Source of the DNA: an uncultured Bacteroidota bacterium
GTDB lineage: Bacteria > Bacteroidota > Bacteroidia > Chitinophagales > Chitinophagaceae
Reading direction: 5' to 3'
NCBI GenBank assembly: GCA_946479615.1
Contig: CAMLGR010000012.1
Location: 1 to 49,243, forward strand
Length of the DNA: 49,243 bases
Shown here: one piece after another, positions 33,945 through 42,133 of the stretch
Layout of the letters: the number at the start of each line of letters is the position of its first letter
Position numbering within the stretch: position 1 is the first letter of the stretch
The notes under the pieces: generated by a model
Database searches by the model: none
What the model was told of the DNA's origin: nothing
The model's input: only the letters and a program-made list of their open reading frames with translations
Made by a program: the position numbers and the translations under genes

Positions 33945-34670
33945 TTAATCTGCTTTTCTTACCGATCCGGCTCCTGATACATTCTGGTTGACCGTTGGGT
34001 TGCCTTTATATTTTGCATCGCTGGCCCCTGAAGCTTCCGCTTTCAATTCTACACTGGCAAATACTTCAGCATTGCTGGCGCCGGATAAATTCAGATCGGT
34101 ACTTTCTGTCAGCAGATCATAGCAATTAAAATTAGAAGCGCCGGATGCGATTACATTTACCCTTTTTGCCTCCCCTTTTAAATTAGCGGTGCTTGCCCCG
34201 CTGAGATCGGCTTGAATTTGTGGCGTCTTCAGATCGAGTTTAACATTGCTGGCGCCGCTGAGGTCAAGGTCAAGCCCGTCAGGTGAACTTAAAGTAGTTT
34301 CGCTGATAAGATTGGAGGCGCCGGAAGCCTCTAATCTTTTATAAACAGGGGCCGATACAAACACTTTTGCCTTGCCTGTAGGATCGATATTATGGTTTTG
34401 GCGGGTTTTGATACGAAGAACATCGCCTGCTGTTTCAATTTCGATATATTCCATCAGGTTTTCATCGGTTTCAATACGGATATCAGTAAAAGGCCCCTGT
34501 GTAATATGTACTTCGAAATTACCCCCTGCTTCTATTGAGTTAAAGGAATCCACGTGACGATTCTCCGTTTTCATTTTACCATTCCCTTCTATGCCATTCA
34601 TATTGTCAAAAAAGCGGCAGGAAGAAAACAGCCCCAGTATAGCGAACAAGAAAAATAGTGTACGTTTCAT
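33945..34670 (-). CDS. DUF2807 lipoprotein (GIN-type beta-helical domain)
   Basis: A 241-residue surface or periplasmic lipoprotein. ATG 34670 is chosen because MKRTLFFLFAILGLFSSC is a lipoprotein signal; eight extra codons upstream are not needed. The body is a DUF2807 domain: FNSIEAGGNFEVHITQG followed by repeated LEASGASN, LDLSGASN, ADLSGAST, VIASGASN, LNLSGASN and AEASGASD turns, typical of a right-handed beta-helix with one turn per repeat. The family is abundant in Bacteroidota. Its function is not established; an adhesin-like head has been proposed by domain name only. Confidence 0.88.
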   Translation of the reverse strand: MKRTLFFLFAILGLFSSCRFFDNMNGIEGNGKMKTENRHVDSFNSIEAGGNFEVHITQGPFTDIRIETDENLMEYIEIETAGDVLRIKTRQNHNIDPTGKAKVFVSAPVYKRLEASGASNLISETTLSSPDGLDLDLSGASNVKLDLKTPQIQADLSGASTANLKGEAKRVNVIASGASNFNCYDLLTESTDLNLSGASNAEVFASVELKAEASGASDAKYKGNPTVNQNVSGAGSVRKAD

Positions 34671-34788
34671 ATCAATAACATTTAATAAATACAAATCTCT
34701 CTAAATAATTTCATCCATGAACACTTGGACGCAGGGCCGGGTCGCCAGGTTACAGAAAACAGGGTAAAAAGAACTGCCAACTCTTTTT

Positions 34789-34796
34789 TACCTTCG
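34789..34796 (+). promoter_or_regulatory. Candidate -7 box of guaA with very short leader
   Basis: TACCTTCG differs from TAnnTTTG by one base and ends only seven bases before the guaA ATG at 34804. If real, the leader is four bases or less. No -33 TTTG was found at the right distance. Confidence 0.4.
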
Positions 34797-34803
34797 CAGC
34801 ACT

Positions 34804-36351
34804 ATGACAGAAAAGATACTTATTCTTGATTTTGGTTCCCAGTATACTCAATTGATAGCCAGAGCAGTACGAGAGGCTAATGTGTATTGCGAGATCATTC
34901 CTTATCACAAAGCATTTGAATTTGAACCAGGATTAAAAGGCATTATTTTGTCGGGAAGCCCTTTTTCTGTCAATGATCCGAATGCTCCGGATGTGAAGGT
35001 GGAAGATTTTATTAAGAAATTACCGGTGTTGGGAGTGTGTTATGGAGCGCAGCTTACGGCCAAGCATTTTGGTGGTGTAGTCGCAAAAAGCAATAAACGC
35101 GAATATGGCCGGGCTACACTAAAGCGTTCGAAGGATGATTTGCTGCTGAATGATCTTTCTGTGCAAAGCCAGGTTTGGATGAGCCATGCTGATACTATTT
35201 TGGAATTGCCCAAGGGGTTTGAATTACTGGCTACAACGGATAGCATACCGGTGGCGGCGTTTCGTAAAACCAACGGAACTGATGTAAAGGGTGAATTTCC
35301 GTTGTATGGGGTACAGTTTCACCCGGAAGTATATCATTCTACAGAAGGGAAAAAATTATTAAATAATTTTCTGGTAAACATTTGTGGTTGCAAACAGGAT
35401 TGGACGCCGGCTCACTTTATCAATGATACGATTGAAAACCTGAAAAAGCAGATTGGTGATCGTAAAGTGATTATGGCGTTGAGCGGCGGGGTTGATTCTA
35501 CGGTAGCGGCTACGCTGATCAATCGTGCCATTGGTGACAGATTGTATGGGATTTTTGTAGATAATGGTGTATTGCGTAAAAATGAATTTGAATCAGTATT
35601 GGCTACTTATGCAAAATTGGGTTTAAATGTAAGAGGAATTGATGCCAGACAGCGATTCTATACAGATCTGGAAGGAAAGACTGATCCGGAGGCAAAACGA
35701 AAAGTGATCGGGGGTTTGTTCATTGATATCTTCCAGGAAGAAGCGAAAAAAGTAGAGGGTGTAAGTTTGCTGGGGCAGGGTACGATTTATCCGGACGTGA
35801 TAGAAAGTGTATCTGTGCATGGTCCTTCGATGACGATAAAATCTCACCATAATGTAGGAGGGTTACCCGAAAAAATGCATCTCGAACTGGTAGAACCGTT
35901 GCGTTATTTATTCAAAGATGAGGTAAGGAAAGTGGGAAAAGAATTGGGTATACCTGCAGAGATGATTGACCGTCATCCGTTTCCGGGTCCGGGGTTGGCG
36001 ATTCGTATATTAGGTGAAATTACAGAGGAAAAGGTACGGTTGTTGCAGGATGCAGACCACTTGTATATAAAAGCATTAAAGGATAATAATCTCTATGCAA
36101 CTGTTTGGCAGGCCGGAGCTATCTTGTTACCGGTAAAAAGTGTAGGCGTGATGGGGGATGAAAGAACTTATGAATACACTGTGGCATTAAGGGCTGTGAC
36201 AAGCGTTGATGGGATGACAGCAGACTGGGCGCATTTACCTTATACTTTTTTAGCCGATATTTCCGGTAGCATCATCAATAATGTGAGAGGAATTAACAGG
36301 GTCGTATATGATATTAGTAGTAAGCCACCGGCTACAATTGAATGGGAATAA
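34804..36351 (+). CDS. guaA: GMP synthase (glutamine-hydrolysing)
   Basis: Converts XMP to GMP with ATP and glutamine; cytosolic, last step of guanine nucleotide synthesis. The 515-residue protein has the class I glutamine amidotransferase domain (ILSGSPFS, nucleophile Cys79 in GVCYGAQ, HPEVYHS), the ATP-pyrophosphatase P-loop LSGGVDST near 226, and the C-terminal dimerisation domain with [11 protein letters not shown], ending in the conserved [20 protein letters not shown] followed by IEWE. Length and all motifs are normal. The next gene starts 23 bases downstream and is probably co-transcribed. Confidence 0.97.
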   Translation: MTEKILILDFGSQYTQLIARAVREANVYCEIIPYHKAFEFEPGLKGIILSGSPFSVNDPNAPDVKVEDFIKKLPVLGVCYGAQLTAKHFGGVVAKSNKREYGRATLKRSKDDLLLNDLSVQSQVWMSHADTILELPKGFELLATTDSIPVAAFRKTNGTDVKGEFPLYGVQFHPEVYHSTEGKKLLNNFLVNICGCKQDWTPAHFINDTIENLKKQIGDRKVIMALSGGVDSTVAATLINRAIGDRLYGIFVDNGVLRKNEFESVLATYAKLGLNVRGIDARQRFYTDLEGKTDPEAKRKVIGGLFIDIFQEEAKKVEGVSLLGQGTIYPDVIESVSVHGPSMTIKSHHNVGGLPEKMHLELVEPLRYLFKDEVRKVGKELGIPAEMIDRHPFPGPGLAIRILGEITEEKVRLLQDADHLYIKALKDNNLYATVWQAGAILLPVKSVGVMGDERTYEYTVALRAVTSVDGMTADWAHLPYTFLADISGSIINNVRGINRVVYDISSKPPATIEWE

Positions 36352-36374
36352 ATTATATATTTAAAGCACAGTTA

Positions 36375-37571
36375 ATGAAACGTTTTTTCCTGCTTGTATT
36401 GGGCTTCATGTTTCTGCATAGCCTTGCTTTTTCACAAAACGATTCTTTACCTGCTAATGCGATCGTGCAAAAGCACAGGATTGCCATTTTTGCTCCATTG
36501 TATCTGGATTCTGCTTTTGATGGTAATAATGAATACAGGTATACTAAAAATGTATTTCCCAAATTTATTAATCCCGGATTGGAGTTTTATGAAGGGGCCG
36601 AACTGGCGATAGATTCATTGTCGAAAGAAGGCGCAGAGCTGGAATACTTTATTTATGATACACGTTCGGCGAAAGAAACGGTTGAGCAGCAATTGGCAAG
36701 AGAAGAGATGCAGACAGCCGAATTAATTATTGCTCATTGCAGTGGAAATGAAGTAAGATTATTTTCTGATTTTGCCCGCAATAAGAATATTCCTTTTATC
36801 AATACAACTGTGCCGAATGATGCGGGTGTTACTGCGAATCCATACTTTGTAATACTTAACCCGACTTTGAAGACGCAATGTGAAGGGATATACAGATACC
36901 TGCAGAAATATTACTCGATCGATCCGATTATTATATTTAACCGGAAAGGGGCTTCTAATGAAATGATCAAATCCATCTTTGATGATTATAGTAAGGTGAC
37001 GATGTCGGTGCCTCTTAAACTTAAATATGTGACTTTGAGTGATAGTTTTACAGTCGCTCAATTGCAATCATACCTGGACAGCAATCATAAGACTTTATGT
37101 ATGTCGGGTAGTCTTGATGTAAATTTTGGAAGAAGATTGGTTGTTCAACTGGCTGGATTGAGTAAAAAATACCAGACAGTGGTAATGGGTATGCCGACCT
37201 GGGATGCGATCAGTAAGGATTTTTCAAGACCGGAATTCAAAGGGGTAGAGATTATTTATAGTACTCCTTTTTACAATGCAAAAGTGGATAAGGTGAGCCA
37301 ATCGATCAATAACTTCTTTGCGAATGAAATGTATGCACGGCCAAGCGATATGGTATTTCGGGGATATGAGGTAACGTGGAAACTGTCGAAATTATTAATG
37401 CATTACGGGAAGGACATTTCTTCTAACCTGGCCAATAAGCAGTATCAGGTATTTACTGAGTATGATATACAACCGGTGATTAGCCGTCAAACCAATACGC
37501 TGGAATACTTTGAGAATAAGAAGCTGTACTTTATAAAATGGCAGGATGGGATCATTAAATCTACTAACTAA
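36375..37571 (+). CDS. Periplasmic binding-protein-like (type 1 fold) protein
   Basis: A 398-residue exported protein. ATG 36375 gives a proper signal peptide (MKRFFLLVLGFMFLHSLAFS); the frame also runs back into the end of guaA, which I consider spurious. The mature part resembles leucine/amino-acid-type ABC substrate-binding folds: KHRIAIFAPLYLDSAF, GLEFYEGAELAIDSL, an IIAHCSGNEV segment, FINTTVPND, and a second lobe with VVMGMPTWDAIS. No ABC permease or ATPase is adjacent, so it may be a sensor or envelope protein rather than a transporter part. It is probably in one operon with guaA. Confidence 0.8.
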   Translation: MKRFFLLVLGFMFLHSLAFSQNDSLPANAIVQKHRIAIFAPLYLDSAFDGNNEYRYTKNVFPKFINPGLEFYEGAELAIDSLSKEGAELEYFIYDTRSAKETVEQQLAREEMQTAELIIAHCSGNEVRLFSDFARNKNIPFINTTVPNDAGVTANPYFVILNPTLKTQCEGIYRYLQKYYSIDPIIIFNRKGASNEMIKSIFDDYSKVTMSVPLKLKYVTLSDSFTVAQLQSYLDSNHKTLCMSGSLDVNFGRRLVVQLAGLSKKYQTVVMGMPTWDAISKDFSRPEFKGVEIIYSTPFYNAKVDKVSQSINNFFANEMYARPSDMVFRGYEVTWKLSKLLMHYGKDISSNLANKQYQVFTEYDIQPVISRQTNTLEYFENKKLYFIKWQDGIIKSTN

Positions 37572-37579
37572 AGTAAGGG

Positions 37580-38224
37580 TTAATCGATAAGGTTATTCTT
37601 TACAGCAAAAAACACAAGACCTGCGGTGTTTTTACTTCCAAATCTTTCCATAAGTCTGTCTTTTATTGCCTCGACTGTGCGGGGGCTGATCTCCATTTTT
37701 TGGGCGATTTCCTGGGCTGTAAACTCCATGCAGATAAAGCGAAGTACATCTTTCTCCTTGTCGCTTAGTGTGATCTCATTATTGAGGGAAGGAACTACTT
37801 TTTGGCGGGAGTGTGATTTCTTTAATAAGATACGGTTGACGAAATTATTGAGGTAATATCCTTTTTCGAAGACTTCCATGATGGCTCTTCTTATTTCCTG
37901 TGGTTCTGCATTTTTTAGAAGGTAGCCGTTGGCGCCGTTTTCCATGAGATGGTAAACAAAGCGTTCGTCTTCATACATGCTTAGGACAAGAACCTTGATA
38001 TTGGGATATTGTTTGCTAATGATCTTGGTAGCTTCGATACCATCTTTTCCGGGCATGCGGAGGTCCATCAGCACTACATCGGGTTCTGATTCAGCAATTC
38101 CGTTTAATAGTTCATCTCCATTTTCAGCTTCCTGAACGAACTTTATGTTCGTAAAGGGGCGAAGGGAAAGAATAACTCCTTTCCGGAAGATCTTATGGTC
38201 ATCGGCAATAGCTACTTTTATCAT
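37580..38224 (-). CDS. NarL/LuxR-family response regulator
   Basis: A 214-residue regulator with receiver residues DD at 8-9, phospho-acceptor D54 in LMDLRMPGKDG, S82 and K104 in YLLKNAE. A LuxR HTH covers about 148-205 (LSDKEKDVLRFICMEFTAQE, then IAQKMEISPRTVEAIKDRL). It lies 45 bases downstream of the HisKA_3 kinase on the same strand, so they form a pair, likely with the 7TM ORF as a third member. It converges on the guaA-linked gene with only eight bases between the two stop codons. Confidence 0.92.
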   Translation of the reverse strand: MIKVAIADDHKIFRKGVILSLRPFTNIKFVQEAENGDELLNGIAESEPDVVLMDLRMPGKDGIEATKIISKQYPNIKVLVLSMYEDERFVYHLMENGANGYLLKNAEPQEIRRAIMEVFEKGYYLNNFVNRILLKKSHSRQKVVPSLNNEITLSDKEKDVLRFICMEFTAQEIAQKMEISPRTVEAIKDRLMERFGSKNTAGLVFFAVKNNLID

Positions 38225-38269
38225 TCCAGGTATTTCAGATAAAAAATAAAATTAGCAAATAATCTTCAA

Positions 38270-39100
38270 CTACTGGTAGGGGTCGTCTTTGGCGAGTTCG
38301 ATAGTGACCTTGTAATAAGTTTGAGAAATATCCTTTTCAAAATAGATATTCCCGTGCACCACGCGAAGACGGCTGCTGATATTCTTAAGTCCCAGTCCAA
38401 TATTACTCTTGTTTAGCTTTTCAAAATCGCTTTGTACAATACCCCGGCCGTCGTGGTGGATGCGCATATAAAACTTTTCGCCGTGTATATTTTGTGTAAG
38501 GTGGATGAAGCTGGCATTACTGTGTTTGAGGATATTGTTGACAAGTTCCTGTACAATACGGAATACGATCAGTTCTTTTTCGGTTTTCAGGCGGTCTTTA
38601 TAATCATGGAAGCGGCTGCTGGCGTTCATGGTACCGGATCCGCTTATTTTTTGGAAGAGATCATTTACGGCTGATTCGAGCCCAAAATTTTTCAGGGTTG
38701 GAGGCATCAGGCTATGGCTGATATTACGGACCAGCTGAATGGTATCGTCGATAATCTGGCGGGCCTGGAAGATGGATTGGAGTTGGGTGGCTTTATCCTG
38801 ATTAACGAGATTTTCATTAAGGTAGAGGCGGGCTGTAGCGAGGAGGGGGCCGGCATCATCATGAAGGTCGGCAGCTAATCGCTGGCGTTCTTCTTCCTGG
38901 AGTTTAATAGAGGCGTTGAGTAATATCTTTTGTTGTTCTTCTTCCATCTTTTGCAAGGTGCGTTGATAGCGGGATACCTTACGTTGGTGAAAAATAATGA
39001 ATAACACTAAGCCGACCGTAAGCACCAACATCCCCATAGTGCCAATAAACAGCACAGTGGAGACTCCGGATGATGGGTTGGTGGCTTGCAGAAAAAACAT
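38270..39100 (-). CDS. Sensor histidine kinase (HisKA_3) with one membrane helix
   Basis: A 276-residue kinase with a single N-terminal transmembrane helix (about 16-37), a coiled-coil linker (about 40-70), the phospho-acceptor His80 in LAADLHDDAGPLL, and a HATPase domain with IVQELVNNILKHS, IHHDGRG and GLGLKNISSRL. There is almost no periplasmic part, so it has no sensor of its own. A 7TM ORF ends 15 bases upstream on the same strand and could supply the signal input. The paired regulator follows 45 bases downstream. Confidence 0.9.
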   Translation of the reverse strand: MFFLQATNPSSGVSTVLFIGTMGMLVLTVGLVLFIIFHQRKVSRYQRTLQKMEEEQQKILLNASIKLQEEERQRLAADLHDDAGPLLATARLYLNENLVNQDKATQLQSIFQARQIIDDTIQLVRNISHSLMPPTLKNFGLESAVNDLFQKISGSGTMNASSRFHDYKDRLKTEKELIVFRIVQELVNNILKHSNASFIHLTQNIHGEKFYMRIHHDGRGIVQSDFEKLNKSNIGLGLKNISSRLRVVHGNIYFEKDISQTYYKVTIELAKDDPYQ

Positions 39101-39115
39101 AGTAGGGTAGTAGCT

Positions 39116-39781
39116 TTATGTAAAATCCATATCTAAGTATGGGATTTGTTTTTTAGAGATCGAATGACTATTAGATATATTATTTTTGAGGATAAAGAGA
39201 GCAATTAAAAAAAGAATGTTCTTCACAATGTCTCCAATAAAGGTTAAATCCCAATATTTCATCACTTTTATACTAGCATAATTGGCTAAAATGTAAAAGA
39301 AAAAAGTTCCTCCTAAATATATCATTATGCCAAAAGCAATCCAAAAAACATGATTTTTGTAGATATAATCGATGTTAGGCTGTTTAAATTGCTCGTAAAG
39401 GTAAAATATAATATATGTAAACAAAAGGATTGTTTCAACTCCTATAGGGAGAGAATCAATTACATGTAATTGTATATTGAAGTAATGAAAGAATTGAAAT
39501 GCAAAAAAAAGCGATGAGCAAATAAGTATAAAGGTCTTAAATTTTTTATTTTTTATTTTTAAGAAAAATATTAGCGTAAAAGAAGAATACTCAAGAAAAG
39601 TATATACGAAATAATAGATTTTTAAAACTGATTTGCTATAAATGAGATCAAAGCTTAAGTTTAAGAAAAAGAATATGAGACTGTATACTAGGATTATAAA
39701 AAAGTCAATCTCTGATTTTATTTTTTTATAAAAAAAGAGAGATCCTAAGGGAAGTAAAAAGGAATACGAAAAAATAATATC
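39116..39781 (-). CDS. Predicted 7TM membrane protein without a recognisable start codon
   Basis: The minus frame is open from 39859 to the stop at 39116 and encodes about 220 hydrophobic residues from around DIIFSYSFLLPLGSLFFY to IPYLDMDFT. Seven membrane segments can be counted, including FIILVYSLIFFFLNL, FILICSSLFFAFQFF, ETILLFTYIIFYLY, FWIAFGIMIYLGGTFFFYIL and NILFLIALFIL. There is no in-frame ATG, GTG or TTG until TTG 39424, which would leave only the last 102 residues. A terminator-like hairpin (39782-39834) sits at the expected 5' end. Either a rare start (such as ATT) is used or the start was lost. The region is much richer in A+T than the flanks. It lies 15 bases before the kinase gene. 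Start coordinate uncertain. Confidence 0.55.
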   Translation of the reverse strand, partial: DIIFSYSFLLPLGSLFFYKKIKSEIDFFIILVYSLIFFFLNLSFDLIYSKSVLKIYYFVYTFLEYSSFTLIFFLKIKNKKFKTFILICSSLFFAFQFFHYFNIQLHVIDSLPIGVETILLFTYIIFYLYEQFKQPNIDYIYKNHVFWIAFGIMIYLGGTFFFYILANYASIKVMKYWDLTFIGDIVKNILFLIALFILKNNISNSHSISKKQIPYLDMDFT

Positions 39782-39834
39782 AAAAAGGTTTTCTATAAAC
39801 TTGGATTTGTTCCAAATATAGAAAACCTTTTTTA
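39782..39834. terminator. Strong terminator-like hairpin at the 5' edge of the 7TM frame
   Basis: The arms AAAAAGGTTTTCTATA (39782-39797) and TATAGAAAACCTTTTT (39817-39832) are exact reverse complements, with an inner TTGGA/TCCAA stem in the loop. T-tracts follow on both strands. No gene ends here on either strand, so it may act as an attenuator of the 7TM-kinase-regulator transcript, or be the scar of a rearrangement. Confidence 0.65.
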
Positions 39835-39859
39835 AAATAGGTAATAATCTACCAGAGCT

Positions 39860-40558
39860 TTACATAATTAGCAGTAAACTATTTATGCATTGTCCCACCA
39901 AGTTAAATTTTCAACTGTTTCGAGTTGAATTTTACGCCCTAACTTTTTCATAACAGTAACGTTTTTGAAGTTCTTGAATCGATTCTATGTAAAAATTGCC
40001 CTTTATTAGGGAGATTTCCACGGGTAAAAATTGAGGGTTTAACGGTTTAAATTCATAAATGACAGATAATTATATAGTTATGGTGGGTTTACTAAGAAAA
40101 TATACTTCGTAAGAACGCGTTATATTACTTGTAAAAATACGTATTTATACGGAATATTACCTAGAAGAATTACCTCGCAAATTAACGATTATTGAAGTTG
40201 TTAACAGATGTGGATAATTGTAAATGAGGATTTAACTACCTAACAAGATTTTTTAACGAGGGTAACAAGAGTATACCATGAAGAACAAAACACAATTTTA
40301 GCTCTCATTTAGATTGCATTACATCTGTAAAGCCAATATAATTCCGGGAAGTATTATGACAGACGTTTTTCTCTATGCCATTGATATAAGAAGTATCAAC
40401 TAATCTAATCCAAATCCAACTAAAATAAAAGCTGATTTTAAGCATGATATAAAGCAGAAATTTAAATGGGATATAAATAGGAACAGTAAAAAAAACTACA
40501 TTTGGCATCGGAAAATCACGAACCCCCCTTGCAGGGTGTCGACTAAACCAAACTATTC
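39860..40558. other. AT-rich intergenic region between divergent signalling genes
   Basis: About 700 bases with no supportable gene and clearly higher A+T than the rest of the window. Visible items: a small hairpin TTCAACT/AGTTGAA (39910-39929), a lone DnaA-box-like TGTGGATAA at 40209-40217, the palindrome AAATACGTATTT near 40136, and a TACATTTG box at 40497. A 67-codon minus frame at 40305-40508 has no recognisable feature. It may be decayed coding sequence or a long control region. Confidence 0.5.
40497..40504 (+). promoter_or_regulatory. Candidate -7 promoter box of the orphan response regulator
   Basis: TACATTTG matches TAnnTTTG exactly and lies 54 bases before the ATG at 40559, a leader length like that of the OmpA-like gene. 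No TTTG is found about 20 bases upstream. Confidence 0.4.
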
Positions 40559-41224
40559 ATGAGCAGTAGTAGTACTCAGCAGATTAAAGTAGCGATTGCC
40601 GATGACCATAAGATATTCAGGGATGGTATTCGCATGGCACTCAGGGACAAAGAATACCTCAAAATACTCTGGGAGGCCGAGGATGGCAAAGATCTCATGC
40701 ACAAATTGCAGCTAAAACTGCCGGATGTGATCCTGATGGATATCAGGATGCCCGAAGTCGACGGGATCAACGCCATCAGCATGATCCGTAAGGAATACGA
40801 AGATCTTAAGATTATTGTCCTGACAATGTACGACGACCAGGAAATGATCACCAAGATGATGGAAATGGGCGCAAATGCCTATCTGACTAAGACCACAGAT
40901 CCTGAAGAAATCTACCAGGCCATCCTGACCTGTATGAACGACGATTTCTATTTCAATGAATTGGTTAATAAAGCCGTTCTGCTCAAACTTCAACATAAAA
41001 AAACAGTTCGCCAGTTCTACCCTAATCCCGTTAAACTTTCCGAAAAAGAACTACGTATTTTAAAGTTGATCGCAGAGGATAAGACCACAGAAGAAATCTC
41101 TAAAGAAGTATTCCTCAGCCCGCGTACTATCGAAACCATACGGCAGAATATGAAACAAAAAGTAGGTGCAAAAACTATTGCCGGCCTGGTAATGTATGCT
41201 ATGCGGAATAAATTGCTTGAATAA
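40559..41224 (+). CDS. Orphan NarL/LuxR-family response regulator
   Basis: A 221-residue regulator closely related in sequence to the one at 37580 (both share IKVAIADDHKIFR). Receiver: DD at 15-16, phospho-acceptor D61 in LMDIRMPEVDG, T in VLTMYDD, K in YLTKTTD. HTH: LSEKELRILKLIAEDKTTEE, then ISKEVFLSPRTIETIRQNM. There is no kinase gene on the same strand; it faces away from the 7TM-kinase-regulator cluster across the AT-rich gap. It could share the kinase at 38270 or another one elsewhere; that is inference. Confidence 0.9.
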   Translation: MSSSSTQQIKVAIADDHKIFRDGIRMALRDKEYLKILWEAEDGKDLMHKLQLKLPDVILMDIRMPEVDGINAISMIRKEYEDLKIIVLTMYDDQEMITKMMEMGANAYLTKTTDPEEIYQAILTCMNDDFYFNELVNKAVLLKLQHKKTVRQFYPNPVKLSEKELRILKLIAEDKTTEEISKEVFLSPRTIETIRQNMKQKVGAKTIAGLVMYAMRNKLLE

Positions 41225-41284
41225 CCTGCTACATTGCATACCCCACATCCAAGAATAGGTGCACACATATCCTAATATACTAGT

Positions 41285-42028
41285 ATGGAAAATGTCAATA
41301 ACAGTTATTTTGACGGGAATTATAAAGATATCTGGAAGGCTATCATACCGGAAGAACTAACTGTCAGGGAAATTGACTTTGTCATTCAATATTTTGATTT
41401 ACACTCCGGTAATAAAGTATTGGACCTGATGTGCGGCTATGGACGACATGCCCTGGCACTTGCTAAAAAAGGAATGGCTGTAACGGCTGTTGACAATCTA
41501 GAAGCCTATATCGGGGAAATAAATACCCGCGCAAAAGAGGCTAATCTACAGATACAAACTGTACAGACCGATGTCATAAAATATAAATCGGATGATTTGT
41601 TTGATTTAACCCTTTGTATGGGTAACAGTCTCAATTTTTTTGGTGAAAAAGAAATCGATTCCCTCTTTACTACTGTCAATACCCAGCTAAAGAAAGGCGG
41701 TCATTTATTGATTAATACCTGGTCACTTACTGAAATAGTAGCAAAGCAATTTACCGAAAAGTCCTGGAGCAATATAAACGGAATGAAGTACCTGACCGAT
41801 TCACGTTACCTCTTTCACCCTACCCGCATCGAATCTGAAACGACTATTATTTCATCCAATGGTGACACTGAAACCAAGATGGCTATTGATTACATCTTTT
41901 CTGTTGCTGAAATGGAATCTATGCTTAATAAAGCAGGGTTTGATCTTAAAGAAATATATAGCATCCCCGGCCGAAAGAAGTTTGCAGTAGGAGAACCAAG
42001 GGCATATATCGTCGCTCGTAAGCGATAG
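41285..42028 (+). CDS. Class I SAM-dependent methyltransferase
   Basis: A 247-residue methyltransferase. Motif I, KVLDLMCGYGRHALALAKKG (about 44-63), binds S-adenosylmethionine; an acidic AVDN (motif II) and a TVQTDV segment follow, and FDLTLCMGNSLNFFGE is motif IV. The C-terminus (FDLKEIYSIPGRKKFAVGEP) is typical of small-molecule methyltransferases. The substrate cannot be told. It starts 60 bases after the orphan regulator and could be read from the same transcript; it is followed by a perfect palindrome. Confidence 0.85.
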   Translation: MENVNNSYFDGNYKDIWKAIIPEELTVREIDFVIQYFDLHSGNKVLDLMCGYGRHALALAKKGMAVTAVDNLEAYIGEINTRAKEANLQIQTVQTDVIKYKSDDLFDLTLCMGNSLNFFGEKEIDSLFTTVNTQLKKGGHLLINTWSLTEIVAKQFTEKSWSNINGMKYLTDSRYLFHPTRIESETTIISSNGDTETKMAIDYIFSVAEMESMLNKAGFDLKEIYSIPGRKKFAVGEPRAYIVARKR

Positions 42029-42071
42029 TGTACCTTAATTGCCATTTTACAAAGGCAAATATCTTAGAAAA

Positions 42072-42119
42072 AAAGTGTAGTCAATCAAAATTTGTACAAA
42101 TTTTGATTGACTACACTTT
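42072..42119. terminator. Perfect 48-bp palindrome between convergent genes
   Basis: Two 24-base arms meet with no spacer: the left arm starts AAAGTGTAGTCAATC, the centre is TTTGTACAAA, and the right arm ends GATTGACTACACTTT. It is flanked by A and T runs and separates the methyltransferase from the convergent lamin-tail protein gene, so it probably terminates both transcripts. Confidence 0.85.
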
Positions 42120-42133
42120 CTATTTAGAATAAT

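Noticed and set aside
36342..36374. Upstream start of the binding-protein-like gene inside the end of guaA
   Set aside because: The extra 11 residues precede a complete signal peptide that starts at ATG 36375.
40209..40217. TGTGGATAA, a perfect DnaA-box-like 9-mer in an AT-rich gap, hinting at a replication origin
   Set aside because: Only one box was found, with no dnaA, dnaN or similar gene nearby; a single 9-mer is expected by chance at this scale.
40305..40508. 67-codon minus-strand ORF in the AT-rich gap
   Set aside because: No recognisable domain, partner or start signal; it lies in non-coding-like DNA.
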